Shown piece by piece: positions 8,326 through 16,924 of a stretch of DNA of 64,000 nucleotides (the first letter of the stretch is position 1; each line of letters starts with the position of its first letter). Source of the DNA: Thalassospira sp. TSL5-1 (GTDB lineage Bacteria > Pseudomonadota > Alphaproteobacteria > Rhodospirillales > Thalassospiraceae). Below the pieces are notes generated by a model. It was not told the origin of the DNA, made no database searches, and saw only the letters and a program-made list of their open reading frames with translations. The DNA is taken from contig NZ_KV880637.1 of assembly GCF_001907695.1 (NCBI RefSeq), positions 1,302,001 to 1,366,000 on the forward strand. Reading direction: 5' to 3'. The position numbers were made by a program, and so were the translations under genes.

Positions 8326-8872
8326 TTCCATCGTCCTGGATAGTGAAAGGGGCAAGGGTTGATTTGGTTAAAGTTCTCGTTTGGCGCGAAATAAACGCAC
8401 CGCGAAATTTTTTGGTTGAATGTCGAATTTTTTCGTTATAAGTCTTTTTCATGCTCAACTATTGTTGACTTTTTTTCGAGTTAAAGGCCGGTATAGTCGG
8501 CGATAGTGGCAATAAAACGATAGTATAGTGACGGCGGACAAAGTTTAGTCCGGCGTTCACTATTGAGTAAAAAAAATAAAGACGCTTCCTGATCTTTGTC
8601 TGCTTGTGATGCTTTAAGATGAGAACAATTGCGCGGTGATTTTATTCGTTGAAATTGGTCCTGTTGTTTTCAGTATTGCAAGCCAAGTAGAGTAGATGAT
8701 GTTTGGCGTTGCTGGCAATCAACAAGTCCTTGGGAGTACGAGGTATTTTTGTTGCGAATAGTGTTTTTCGGGTTGAATTTCCTGAAAGCACATATTTGGG
8801 AGTACACTCGATATGCGCCAGACAGATTTCCCTTTTAGCCCAGTGCAATATTTAAGACATGGTATTTAATTG
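8326..8872. other. AT-rich divergent intergenic region with an inverted repeat
   Basis: About 550 bases, clearly richer in A and T than the neighbours, between the repressor-like gene and the periplasmic binding protein gene. Repeated GATAGT/TATAGT words occur at 8490-8530. An imperfect inverted repeat spans 8525-8563: ATAGTGA at one end, TCACTAT at the other, GGAC/GTCC inside. It lacks a T-run on either side, so it is not a simple terminator; an operator for the adjacent repressor-like protein is possible. A minus-strand frame at 8642-8848 has no support. Confidence 0.5.
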
Positions 8873-9730
8873 ATGTCTTACAGTGGCTTGGGTCTTGGAA
8901 CCCGCGTTGTCAGTTTGGTCATCGCGCTTGCTTTTTTATTATGTGCCCCGGTTTTTGCATCTGCGCAGCAGGCGGCGGGCCATGTCAGTGAAGAAGGTTA
9001 CATAGGTGCGGCGAGATCGGTTCGTATTTATACCGAGAACCTGCCACCTTTTAATTATCTTACAGAAGACGGGTTTACGGGCATTGGGGCCGAAGTCGTA
9101 TCGGCGATGGCCCGTTTGGTCGGTCATAACGGAAAATTCGAGATGATGCCCTGGAAGCGGGTTCTTTCGATACTTGACCGTGATCCCTATACTGCCGCGT
9201 TTTCAATGGTCAGGATACCTGAACGCGAGCACGAATTTAAGTGGGTTGGCCCGATCACGCACAGTGAAACGGCTTTTTATCAATTAGCAGACAGTCCCCT
9301 CCATATCCAGTCGATGGAGGATGCGCGCAATGTACCTGCTATCGGGGTAAATGCGGGAAGTGCATCCGAGCGGGCCTTGCGTGCGCTAGGATTTAAAAAT
9401 GTGATGCCGCTTTATGCCCCGAATACGGGCCTGAAAATGTTGTTAAGTGGGCGCATTTCGCTGTGGGAAACGGTGGACCTTGTGGTGACTAGCCAAAGTC
9501 GCCAACTGGGCGTGTCGCCATCGGAAGTCAAGGCGGCTTTGCCCTTGGGAAAATACGACTTTTACTTGGCATTTTCGGCGAAAACCCCGGAAACGGTGGT
9601 GTTGCCTTGGCGTCAGGCGCTGAACGAATTGCGTCGCAATGGCGTTTTTGACCAAATTCAGCGACGTTATGGCGTAAAGTCATCCAGCCTTTATGGCCCA
9701 CGTAAAACAAGCTTTTCCCTGTTAAATTAG
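8873..9730 (+). CDS. Periplasmic solute-binding protein, amino-acid type (SBP_bac_3)
   Basis: 285 residues. Signal peptide at residues 1-30 (hydrophobic VVSLVIALAFLLCAPVFASA, cleavage after ASA likely). The mature part starts RSVRIYTENLPPFNYLTEDG and continues with the two-lobe fold of polar amino-acid-binding proteins (GIGAEVVSAMARLVG, PWKRVLSILDRDPYTAAFSM, YDFYLAFS). No transporter genes are adjacent, as is usual for the stand-alone members that resemble Shewanella/Vibrio secreted SBPs. No ribosome site is visible; TTG at 8870 is an alternative start. Codon use looks somewhat more AT-rich than neighbours, like the upstream region. Confidence 0.8.
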   Translation: MSYSGLGLGTRVVSLVIALAFLLCAPVFASAQQAAGHVSEEGYIGAARSVRIYTENLPPFNYLTEDGFTGIGAEVVSAMARLVGHNGKFEMMPWKRVLSILDRDPYTAAFSMVRIPEREHEFKWVGPITHSETAFYQLADSPLHIQSMEDARNVPAIGVNAGSASERALRALGFKNVMPLYAPNTGLKMLLSGRISLWETVDLVVTSQSRQLGVSPSEVKAALPLGKYDFYLAFSAKTPETVVLPWRQALNELRRNGVFDQIQRRYGVKSSSLYGPRKTSFSLLN

Positions 9731-9918
9731 GCCCGTAAAAAGCGTAGTGCTTTATATTCACCTGTAGGTTATTAATAGTTGTTAACGGTGTAAACATGTG
9801 GCGCGTTTAGGCGTTGCACGACGCGATATTTGTTGCCGTGATTGGCGAATAGTCGTTCTTTTTCTATTTTAATGGCAGTATCGGATTTATTGGATGATGC
9901 AACAAATAGGAAAGCCCG

Positions 9919-10611
9919 ATGATAGCCACCGGCAAACCCGAACTGATCAGCTTTGATCTGTGCCCTTTTGTTCAGCGATCAGTTATCACGCTTCTTGAAA
10001 AAAATGTCGAATTTGACCTGACTTATATTGATCTTGCCAACAAGCCGGACTGGTTTTTGGAAATTTCCCCATTGGGCAAGGTGCCGGTCCTGCGTGAAAA
10101 GGGCGAAGTCCTTTTTGAAAGTGCCGTGATCAACGAATATCTCGATGAAATCAATCCGCCGTCGATCCATCCTGCTGATCCGCTTGAAAAGGCAAAAAAT
10201 CGTGCCTGGATCGAAGTGGGTGGCAATCAGCTGATGAATGCCTATCGCATGATGATGGCTGAAACCGGGGAAGAGTATCAAACCCATCGGGATGCCCTGA
10301 TTAAGGGTTTCAAGCCGGTAGAGGGCCAGATTGAAGGCACATTTTTTAATGGTGATACATTTTCGCTGATTGATGCCGCCTGGGCCCCCGTTTTTACCCG
10401 CCTTCTGATTGTCGAAGAGGCGCTGGGCGAAGATTATCTGGCGGGTTATCCGAAAATCCGGGCCTGGGCCGAAGCCCTGGTCGCGCGCGATAGTGTGATC
10501 AATTCCGTCATTGATGGCTTCCGCGACAAGTTCCTGACCTACCTGCAAAAGAAAACGTATAACGGTGATACACCCAGTTACCTTGCGGGCAGGCTTGCGG
10601 AGCGCGCCTGA
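9919..10611 (+). CDS. Glutathione S-transferase family protein
   Basis: 230-residue cytoplasmic GST. The N-terminal thioredoxin-like domain carries CPFVQR (Cys15), a cysteine-type active site as in omega/dehydroascorbate-reductase-like GSTs, then SPLGKVPVL and the glutathione-binding LFESAVINEYLDE. The helical C-terminal domain follows (DAAWAPVFTRLLIVEE). GGAAA lies eight bases before the ATG. It is followed after 18 bases by an MFS transporter, suggesting a shared detoxification/export transcript, although the physiological substrate cannot be read from sequence. Confidence 0.88.
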   Translation: MIATGKPELISFDLCPFVQRSVITLLEKNVEFDLTYIDLANKPDWFLEISPLGKVPVLREKGEVLFESAVINEYLDEINPPSIHPADPLEKAKNRAWIEVGGNQLMNAYRMMMAETGEEYQTHRDALIKGFKPVEGQIEGTFFNGDTFSLIDAAWAPVFTRLLIVEEALGEDYLAGYPKIRAWAEALVARDSVINSVIDGFRDKFLTYLQKKTYNGDTPSYLAGRLAERA

Positions 10612-10633
10612 TCATCCTATTCCGATAGGATGA
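10612..10633 (+). promoter_or_regulatory. Perfect hairpin burying the MFS start codon
   Basis: TCATCCTAT (10612-10620), tetraloop TCCG, ATAGGATGA (10625-10633): a nine-base perfect stem that begins right after the GST stop codon and contains the ATG (10630-10632) of the next gene. No separate Shine-Dalgarno exists. The structure should make MFS translation depend on ribosomes or unfolding (inference). There is no T-run, so it is not a terminator. Confidence 0.65.
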
Positions 10634-11916
10634 CAGAAAAAAATCAGACAGATGTGACATCAGCGCGCGATGAACGGGGCCAGGGCAAACTTGCGTTTGT
10701 CCTGGTTCTTGTGCCGCTTTTGATGTCCTTTTCACTCAGCCAGTTTTATCGTTCTGCACAGGCGCTGCTGGCGGACTCGCTTCGGGGCGAACTGGGTGTT
10801 ACGCCCGAACAGCTAGGCCTTATTTCCGGCAGTTTTCATTTTGCCTTTGCCCTGATGCAAATTCCCGTTGGTGTAATGCTGGACCGTTATGGCCCGCGTA
10901 AAACCAATGGCATCATGATGATCATGACCGTGCTGGGTGTTATCGTCTTTGCCAGCGCCCATAGTGTGACCGGGCTTATGATCGGGCAGGGGATTATCGG
11001 CATGGGCTGTGCCGCTGCCTTTATGGCGACGCTGGTTTGTGCGTCGCGCTGGGTTGCGCCTGAAAAATTTGCTGCAACATCAGGTATTATTGTCGCGCTT
11101 AGCCTGTTGGGCGTTCTGGCCTCGGCAACACCGCTGGCCGCCCTGATCGAATATCAGGGATGGCGCGGGGTTTATTTCTGGCTGGCGGGGCTTAGCCTGC
11201 TTTCCGTGGTGCTGACCTTTATCATGGTGCGCGACGAACCGCCCCATATGCGCCGCAAGCAACCGCGTCGGGGCGAAAGCATGCGCGAAGTCCTGCAGGG
11301 CATTATGGAGGTTTGGAAAAACCGGCAAATGTGGTTGCTGGTGGCGGTGGGCTTTTTTGCCTATCCGACGATTCTGACGGTCCGGGGCCTGTGGGGCGGG
11401 CCGTATTTGCAGGATGTTTTTCATCTTTCCCCGGTTGAGGTTGGCAATATTTTGCTGGGCATGACGATTGGCATGATTTTTGGCCCGCCCTGTTATGGGC
11501 ATGTCTCGCGGATTATGGGGGGGCGGGCGCGACCGCTTATTCTGTTTTCGGTTTTTGTTTCTACCGCACTTTTGATCTGTCAGGCGCTGTTTGGGGCCAG
11601 TCATGTCTGGCTGGCGGCCGTTTTAATGATGGCACACGGTTTTCTGGGCAGCTGTGCCACGCTTAACTATGCCGCAAGCCGTGCTGCAGTGCCGCCGCAC
11701 CTCGTAGGGCGTGCGCTGACAACGGTGAACCTTGCCACCTTTGGCGGGCTTTTCGTGCTGCAGGGTTTGGCGGGAATGATCATCGGTCATTATCCGGCCG
11801 ATGCGGCAACATTGGGCTATCAATGGATGTTTGCCTTTCTTGGTATCGGCCTTGGCGTTGCCGGGCTGGCATTTATGATTGGGGGCAGGGCCGGGAAAGC
11901 CGCAAAAAACGGCTAA
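10630..11916 (+). CDS. Major facilitator superfamily transporter
   Basis: 428 residues, twelve predicted membrane helices. The loop between helices 2 and 3 reads DRYGPRK, the usual MFS motif A form, and a cytoplasmic basic loop (RRKQPRRGESMRE) near residue 210 separates the two halves. It is most like the broad nitrate/sugar-phosphate-type MFS group (NarK/YhjX/OPA-like), substrate unknown. The start codon lies inside the hairpin described at 10612-10633; no better downstream start is apparent (the next in-frame ATG falls inside helix 1). Likely co-transcribed with the GST gene. Confidence 0.88.
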   Translation: MTEKNQTDVTSARDERGQGKLAFVLVLVPLLMSFSLSQFYRSAQALLADSLRGELGVTPEQLGLISGSFHFAFALMQIPVGVMLDRYGPRKTNGIMMIMTVLGVIVFASAHSVTGLMIGQGIIGMGCAAAFMATLVCASRWVAPEKFAATSGIIVALSLLGVLASATPLAALIEYQGWRGVYFWLAGLSLLSVVLTFIMVRDEPPHMRRKQPRRGESMREVLQGIMEVWKNRQMWLLVAVGFFAYPTILTVRGLWGGPYLQDVFHLSPVEVGNILLGMTIGMIFGPPCYGHVSRIMGGRARPLILFSVFVSTALLICQALFGASHVWLAAVLMMAHGFLGSCATLNYAASRAAVPPHLVGRALTTVNLATFGGLFVLQGLAGMIIGHYPADAATLGYQWMFAFLGIGLGVAGLAFMIGGRAGKAAKNG

Positions 11917-11962
11917 AAATGGGAAGGGATTAAAAAAAACGTCACAAGGGCAAAAAACCCGC

Positions 11963-11991
11963 TTGACCTTGACCGGTCCAATCGCTAAAAA
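11963..11991 (+). promoter_or_regulatory. Probable promoter of tRNA-Glu
   Basis: TTGACC (11963-11968), 17-base spacer, TAAAAA (11986-11991), 22 bases before the tRNA. Confidence 0.45.
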
Positions 11992-12012
11992 CCGGCCTCG
12001 TTAACGCGCTGC

Positions 12013-12088
12013 GTCCCCTTCGTCTAGAGGCCTAGGACACTGCCCTTTCACGGCGGCAACAGGGGTTCGAATCCCCTAGGGGACGCCA
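12013..12088 (+). tRNA. tRNA-Glu (anticodon TTC)
   Basis: Full cloverleaf: acceptor GTCCCCT / AGGGGAC, anticodon loop CTTTCAC giving TTC, T-arm AGGGGTTCGAATCCCCT, discriminator G and encoded CCA at 12086-12088. A terminator follows. Confidence 0.97.
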
Positions 12089-12110
12089 TTTCCTTTACTG
12101 GAAATGTACC

Positions 12111-12144
12111 AATCACCTTTCCCATACGGGTCAGGTGATTTTTT
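12111..12144 (+). terminator. Terminator after tRNA-Glu
   Basis: Stem AATCACCT (12111-12118) with AGGTGATT (12133-12140), then TTTTG. Confidence 0.85.
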
Positions 12145-12248
12145 GTTTTCGGACTATTTTTCAAGGGTTTGAATAAAATTCTTTCTTCCGGATTCGCGAC
12201 TCTGTTGCCGTGATATGGTCTTGCGGGTATGCGTGCACAAATTTTCGG

Positions 12249-13709
12249 TCAGAATGGAAATTTGTGCTGGCGCGGTGGTTTAACCTGTTTGCGATAGGGG
12301 CGGGTCAAACTTTCCCGGATTTGCTCAAGACTGGGGCGCGGTAAAAAATCATTGCGGAAATTCGCCTGCATGTCAGGTGTCATTTCCATATGTGCCGTGG
12401 GAGGTGCGGAGGTAGCGGCATCTATCGTTGCCGTGTTAGCGTTTGCCGTCGGTGATGCGGCATCATCATTCTGGCTGCTTTTAGGGGCTATGTTGTTTTC
12501 ACCGTTACGGTCGATTGCGGCATTTTGTGACGATGGCGCAAAAAGGTCGTCCGGGTCGGCGGCATCGGCGTCAAACAGGTCGGAAACACCGACACCCAGC
12601 AGGCGGAATTTGGTGCCGTCAATTTCGCGTTGCAACAGGGTCATGGCACTTTGCAAAATCACATCCTGTTTCAGGGTCGGGTAAGTCAGGCGCATATTGC
12701 GGGTGCGGGTTTTGAAATCGCCGGTCTTCAGCTTTAACACCACCGTATGGCCTGCAATGCGTTTGCGATCCAGGTCGCGTGCCACTCGTTCGACCAGGCG
12801 GGTTAAAATATCCGCAAGCGATGCCAGATCAGCCAGGTCGTCGCTAAAGGTGGTTTCCGAAGACAGGCTTTTGCGTTCCGACGATGTTTCGACCTGTCGG
12901 TTATCCTGCCCGCGCGAAAAGTGGAAAAATCGTTTGCCAATACTGCCATAACGCCCCTGCAATTGATGGATGTCGAGTTTTTGCAGCTGCCCGATGGTTG
13001 TAATGCCGTCCTGGTGCAGTTTGCGCTCCATAGCCGGGCCAACCCCCCACATCATACGCACCGGCTTGTCAGACAGGAATTCAACTGCTTCTGCCTGACC
13101 GATCAGGGAAAATCCAAACGGCTTTTTCAAATCCGAGGCAATTTTTGCCAGAAACTTGTTATAAGACAGGCCAATCGATACCGTAATGCCAACGTCGCGA
13201 AAAATCTGTTGCTGCAGCGCCACCAGATTTTCGGCCGGGCTTTGGCCCGTGCGTTCATAGGCATCGGTCAAATCCATAAAGGCTTCGTCAATCGAAAGCG
13301 GTTCGATAATCGGTGTTACCGCGCGCATCATGTCGCGAATGCGCATGCCTTCGCGCTGGTATTTCGCCATATCGGGTGGCAGGAAAATGCCATCCGGGCA
13401 TAATTCGCGCGCCTTGAAGGCCGGCATGGCGGATCGAACACCAAATTTGCGGGCGATATAGCAGCAGGTCGAAACCACCCCGCGCTTGCCACCCCCGATG
13501 ATGACCGGCTGATTTGCCAGTTCCGGCCGGTCGCGTTTCTCGATCGAGGCATAAAAGGCATCGCAATCGAGATGACCAATTTGCAGCTCCGGTAGTTCGG
13601 CGTGGTTGATGGTGCGTTTTTGTCCGCATTGCGGGCAGGGCATGTCGTGCGCCGCCAAAACCTGCGGGCGCCATTTATGCCGGCAATGGGGACAAATTGC
13701 GTAAATCAT
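12249..13709 (-). CDS. dinB: DNA polymerase IV with N-terminal zinc ribbon
   Basis: Y-family translesion polymerase, 486 residues. Residues 1-35 form a zinc ribbon with CPHC (6-9) and CPQC (25-28). The polymerase core begins near residue 43: catalytic LDCDAFYASIE (47-57) and SIDEA (139-143, catalytic Asp141 and Glu142), the YNKFLAKIASD helix, the HhH region GVGPAMERKL, and the little-finger domain to about 385. Residues 390-465 are an Asn/Asp/Ala-rich linker, probably disordered, followed by a basic tail RPYRKQVKPPRQHKFPF. The zinc ribbon is common in alphaproteobacterial DinB. No SOS box was identified. The EAL-like gene lies 142 bases upstream on the same strand. Confidence 0.93.
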   Translation of the reverse strand: MIYAICPHCRHKWRPQVLAAHDMPCPQCGQKRTINHAELPELQIGHLDCDAFYASIEKRDRPELANQPVIIGGGKRGVVSTCCYIARKFGVRSAMPAFKARELCPDGIFLPPDMAKYQREGMRIRDMMRAVTPIIEPLSIDEAFMDLTDAYERTGQSPAENLVALQQQIFRDVGITVSIGLSYNKFLAKIASDLKKPFGFSLIGQAEAVEFLSDKPVRMMWGVGPAMERKLHQDGITTIGQLQKLDIHQLQGRYGSIGKRFFHFSRGQDNRQVETSSERKSLSSETTFSDDLADLASLADILTRLVERVARDLDRKRIAGHTVVLKLKTGDFKTRTRNMRLTYPTLKQDVILQSAMTLLQREIDGTKFRLLGVGVSDLFDADAADPDDLFAPSSQNAAIDRNGENNIAPKSSQNDDAASPTANANTATIDAATSAPPTAHMEMTPDMQANFRNDFLPRPSLEQIRESLTRPYRKQVKPPRQHKFPF

Positions 13710-13851
13710 CCCGTTTTTGTACTGCTTTTGTTCGTTTCCTGCAAAGAAGATTTATCGCCTTCCTGCCAGTAACTGACAGGACCGATGCGCGCCCAAGCCG
13801 GCTGAACCGGATGGCGAGAACAGCATCTGATGCAGGAAAGAAGATCGTGTT

Positions 13852-15138
13852 TTATGCCTGCGGTTTGCGCGGTGGCGGTGTTTTTGCCGGTTTCGCCGGT
13901 TTTGCGGGCGATTTATTAGCGTTTTTGGCACGCCGGGTACGGGCGACCATATTATCCACATATCGCCCCTGAAACAGGGTAATGCCCAGCGATTGCCCGA
14001 ACCGGATGGCCGTTGGGGTATCACACCGGCACAAAATAACCCGCTCACGCCCGGATTGTTGCACTAGGGTATCCATTTCGCTGTATTTTTTGCGAATGAC
14101 CGTGTCGGTCATTTCTTCGCGCCAGGCGACCTTGATAAAATCCGCCTTCAGGCTTTTGCGATCGACAAATGACAGTGATTCCACGGTAAGATTATCGATC
14201 AGCACGCGATAGCCGCGCTCGTGGAATTCATCGCGCAGGCGCAAATAGGTTTCCAGGTTTGAAAACAGGTCAACCTGGTTAAATTCAAGAATGACATTGC
14301 CCGGCCAGTTGCGTCGCACAATTTCGTCAAACCGTTCAAATTCGCGGGTGGTCAGGGTGGCGAGGTTCAGATTGATCGAAAAGGACGCTGCATGTGTTTT
14401 AAAGGTGCGTTTGCACAGATAGTTCAACATGCGTTTGTCCAGCACTTCGGTCATGTGCTGAAACAGCCATTTATTCGATGCCAGGTCGATATCGGGCATG
14501 ATGGCATCGCGCAATTCGGCAATGGAGACGAAAAATTCGTCAAAAACCGGGTGCAGTTCGCCCCCATTGGCTTTTGACAGCACACAGACCGGTTGTTGGC
14601 GAATATGGGCTGAAAGGTCGGCGCTATGAATGGTTTCTTCTAGCTGTGCCAGATTGTCGGCATTGATCGGTTGTAACTGCACCTTTTGTTCGGCGGCCAA
14701 TTCACGCCGTTGCTGCTTTTGGGCGTTTTCGCTCATGTAGCGGCACAACAGTACAAATTCCTGAAATTCCGTATTCAGATTGTACCAGGTGCAAAAGCCG
14801 GTTTCTTCGCTTTCATCCTGTGCAACCGGATCATCGCGAAATAAATACCGCAGTGTTTCAACACCCGGCTCGACATCGGCAATCGATTTGTCTTTCCAGA
14901 TGAATAGCAGGTCATTATTGGTCAGGACAAAAATGCGGCCCACGAACAGTTTGACATAGCTTTCAAAGGTGTTGGTTGCAACACGGATATGATAATCGCG
15001 CCGGTGAAAGGGCTTGAGACGCGACAAATGGATATGCACTGCCCGATGCCCGAATTTTCGGGTCTCAAGCCGTTGCACGTAATCAAGCAGCAGGTGTTCC
15101 TGCAGGGCCTGTTGTCCATATTGTTGCGGTTCGATCAA
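13852..15138 (-). CDS. Degenerate EAL-domain protein
   Basis: 428 residues. The C-terminal half (about 240-405) follows the EAL phosphodiesterase fold: SINLNLATL, ILEFNQVDLF, LIDNLTVESL, LKADFIKVAW, ILCRCDTPTAIRFGQSLGITLFQGRYV. The EAL signature itself and most metal ligands are replaced, so hydrolysis of cyclic-di-GMP is unlikely; a binding or protein-interaction role is more plausible. The N-terminal 160 residues (LFVGRIFVLTNNDLLFIWKD) have no family I recognise. The last 25 residues are Lys/Pro/Ala-rich. The start is taken as TTG at 15138 with GGGAG six bases upstream; the longer frame from TTG 15144 is too close to that site. Confidence 0.75.
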   Translation of the reverse strand: MIEPQQYGQQALQEHLLLDYVQRLETRKFGHRAVHIHLSRLKPFHRRDYHIRVATNTFESYVKLFVGRIFVLTNNDLLFIWKDKSIADVEPGVETLRYLFRDDPVAQDESEETGFCTWYNLNTEFQEFVLLCRYMSENAQKQQRRELAAEQKVQLQPINADNLAQLEETIHSADLSAHIRQQPVCVLSKANGGELHPVFDEFFVSIAELRDAIMPDIDLASNKWLFQHMTEVLDKRMLNYLCKRTFKTHAASFSINLNLATLTTREFERFDEIVRRNWPGNVILEFNQVDLFSNLETYLRLRDEFHERGYRVLIDNLTVESLSFVDRKSLKADFIKVAWREEMTDTVIRKKYSEMDTLVQQSGRERVILCRCDTPTAIRFGQSLGITLFQGRYVDNMVARTRRAKNANKSPAKPAKPAKTPPPRKPQA

Positions 15139-15428
15139 GTACAACTCCCTAGCGCGTTGCTTTTGGGTTTGATCCGGTTTTCAGGCTTAAGGCATGCTCC
15201 TTAAACGACGAAGCCGAACCACACATTTTATATGTGATTTCATTTTTTTGGCAGATATTAGCCATACCGCATAGTTAATGGATTAACAAAGCGATTTTAA
15301 CGATTTATTGCATGACAAACGGTCACTTTACCATCATGCGCGGCATGGCTGGCGGGGGCTTGGCGAACTTGACAGGAACACGGGGAAGTGGTCCCTTGTT
15401 CTGCAAATCGATAGATGGGGATGGCGCG

Positions 15429-16802
15429 ATGAACGCGGTCAGGAATAAAACCGTGAATCCTGCAGGTCGTGGGCTGCGTGTGCTGATGATGGCCGGGCTG
15501 GTCTCGCTTGCGGCGGCATGTGCACCAATTGGTGATCAGGAATTCTGGAACCAGGCAACATCCTTTGCCGGCAAGGATGATACTGCCCTTGGCCTGTCCG
15601 AGGTGGTATCGGGAAATTACCCGGCAGCGGAAAAATATCTTGATGCCGCGATCCAGCGTAATCCCCTGAATGGCTATGCGTTGTTATGGCGCGGTATCAT
15701 GTATCAGAATACCGGTCGCCCCGATAAGGCCCGTCAGGATTATAGTGCGGTGATTGCGTCCAATCCGCCCGGTACGGTTGTGATGGCTGGTCCAACCGTG
15801 ATGCAGCTTCATCCGCTTCATGATGCCGCACAATATAACCTTGACCGGCTGGAGCAGGGGTTGCCCGGCGTGGTTGGTTTTGGCCCCGAGGCATCCCGCA
15901 TGGCGGCGCAATCGGATGCACCCGGTGCCACGATGTCCGCACCGTTTGATAACGGCCAGGGGGCGCCGCAGGCTGTACCGGCAACCAAATCGGCGGCTGA
16001 TGCCAATATTGCCAAACGGTTTGCCATTTTACGCAATTTGCAAACCGCAGGCCTGATCACGCCGGAAGAATATTCTGCCCGTCGCGCGGCCAATATTGGC
16101 GCGTTACTGCCCATGACATCGCCGGCCCCGGCGGCGTATCTGGACCGGCAGCCACCAGATGGACGCGAAATTCAAGACCGGCTGGAGCAGTTGAACAAGG
16201 CACTGCAAATGGGGGCGGTTTCGGTGCAGGACCATGTGAATGAACGCACCGCAATTTTGGATGGTTTGTTGCCTGCCGAGCCCCGCGAACGGGCAACACC
16301 GGCGCCAGCCCCGCAAGGCCTGATGGATGCGGCACGCCAAATTGCCCGGATCGAGGATTTGCAAAAAGAAAAGCTGATCACGCCAACCGAATTTACCAAG
16401 GAACGTAACGCCATCGAGGCGTCGATCATTGAACCGGCCAATGCCAGCATGGTTTCGCAGGAGGGCCAGCCCGTGCGCCGGGTTGCTACGGCATCGGATG
16501 CCGAAAGTCGCCCGGTGAAAAAGGTGGCCTCTGCCCCGGCATCATCCGCTGTCAAAAAAACCGGAAATGCCGAAGTCCATTTGGCCTCCTATCGTAATCA
16601 GACCCAGGCAGAACGTGGCTGGCTTATTCTGGCCAGCCGGTTTGCCAACGAACTTACCGGGCTGGATCATGAAATTCGCCGTGTTTCGGTGCCGGGCAAA
16701 GGCACATTCTATCGTCTGTTGGCTGACGGGCTGGACCCGGCAAAGGCCAACAAGATTTGTTCGGACCTGAAGCGTCGCGGGCAATATTGCGATGTTAAGT
16801 AA
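15429..16802 (+). CDS. SPOR-domain lipoprotein with three SHOCT-like repeats
   Basis: 457 residues from ATG at 15429. Signal peptide with lipobox LAAAC (acylated Cys at about 31). Next comes a TPR-like stretch (YPAAEKYLDAAIQRNPLNGYALLWRG). Three related helical repeats follow: LRNLQTAGLITPEEYSARR, LNKALQMGAVSVQDHVNERT and IEDLQKEKLITPTEFTKERN, each resembling a SHOCT motif. The C-terminal ~75 residues are a SPOR domain (EVHLASYRNQTQAERGW to QYCDVK), which binds denuded septal peptidoglycan. Likely an envelope or cell-division protein anchored in the outer membrane; exact role unknown. The frame is open to 15312, but only 15429 gives a signal peptide at the N-terminus. Confidence 0.82.
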   Translation: MNAVRNKTVNPAGRGLRVLMMAGLVSLAAACAPIGDQEFWNQATSFAGKDDTALGLSEVVSGNYPAAEKYLDAAIQRNPLNGYALLWRGIMYQNTGRPDKARQDYSAVIASNPPGTVVMAGPTVMQLHPLHDAAQYNLDRLEQGLPGVVGFGPEASRMAAQSDAPGATMSAPFDNGQGAPQAVPATKSAADANIAKRFAILRNLQTAGLITPEEYSARRAANIGALLPMTSPAPAAYLDRQPPDGREIQDRLEQLNKALQMGAVSVQDHVNERTAILDGLLPAEPRERATPAPAPQGLMDAARQIARIEDLQKEKLITPTEFTKERNAIEASIIEPANASMVSQEGQPVRRVATASDAESRPVKKVASAPASSAVKKTGNAEVHLASYRNQTQAERGWLILASRFANELTGLDHEIRRVSVPGKGTFYRLLADGLDPAKANKICSDLKRRGQYCDVK

Positions 16803-16924
16803 GGTGCCGGGTAACATAGCCCAATGGCGATACGGGGCGTAAGTGTGCCGCATCGTCATTGTGATGTTTGTCATAGGCCAGTGCTAAAATCAGGATCAAA
16901 CTGGCAGGCAAACAGGTTACGATC

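Noticed and set aside
8464..8496. TTGACT ... TATAGT as a promoter
   Set aside because: Spacing is 21 bases, too long for a normal promoter.
12013..12144. tRNA-Glu as an integration site of a mobile island
   Set aside because: No integrase, no duplicated tRNA 3' end and no change in gene character after it.
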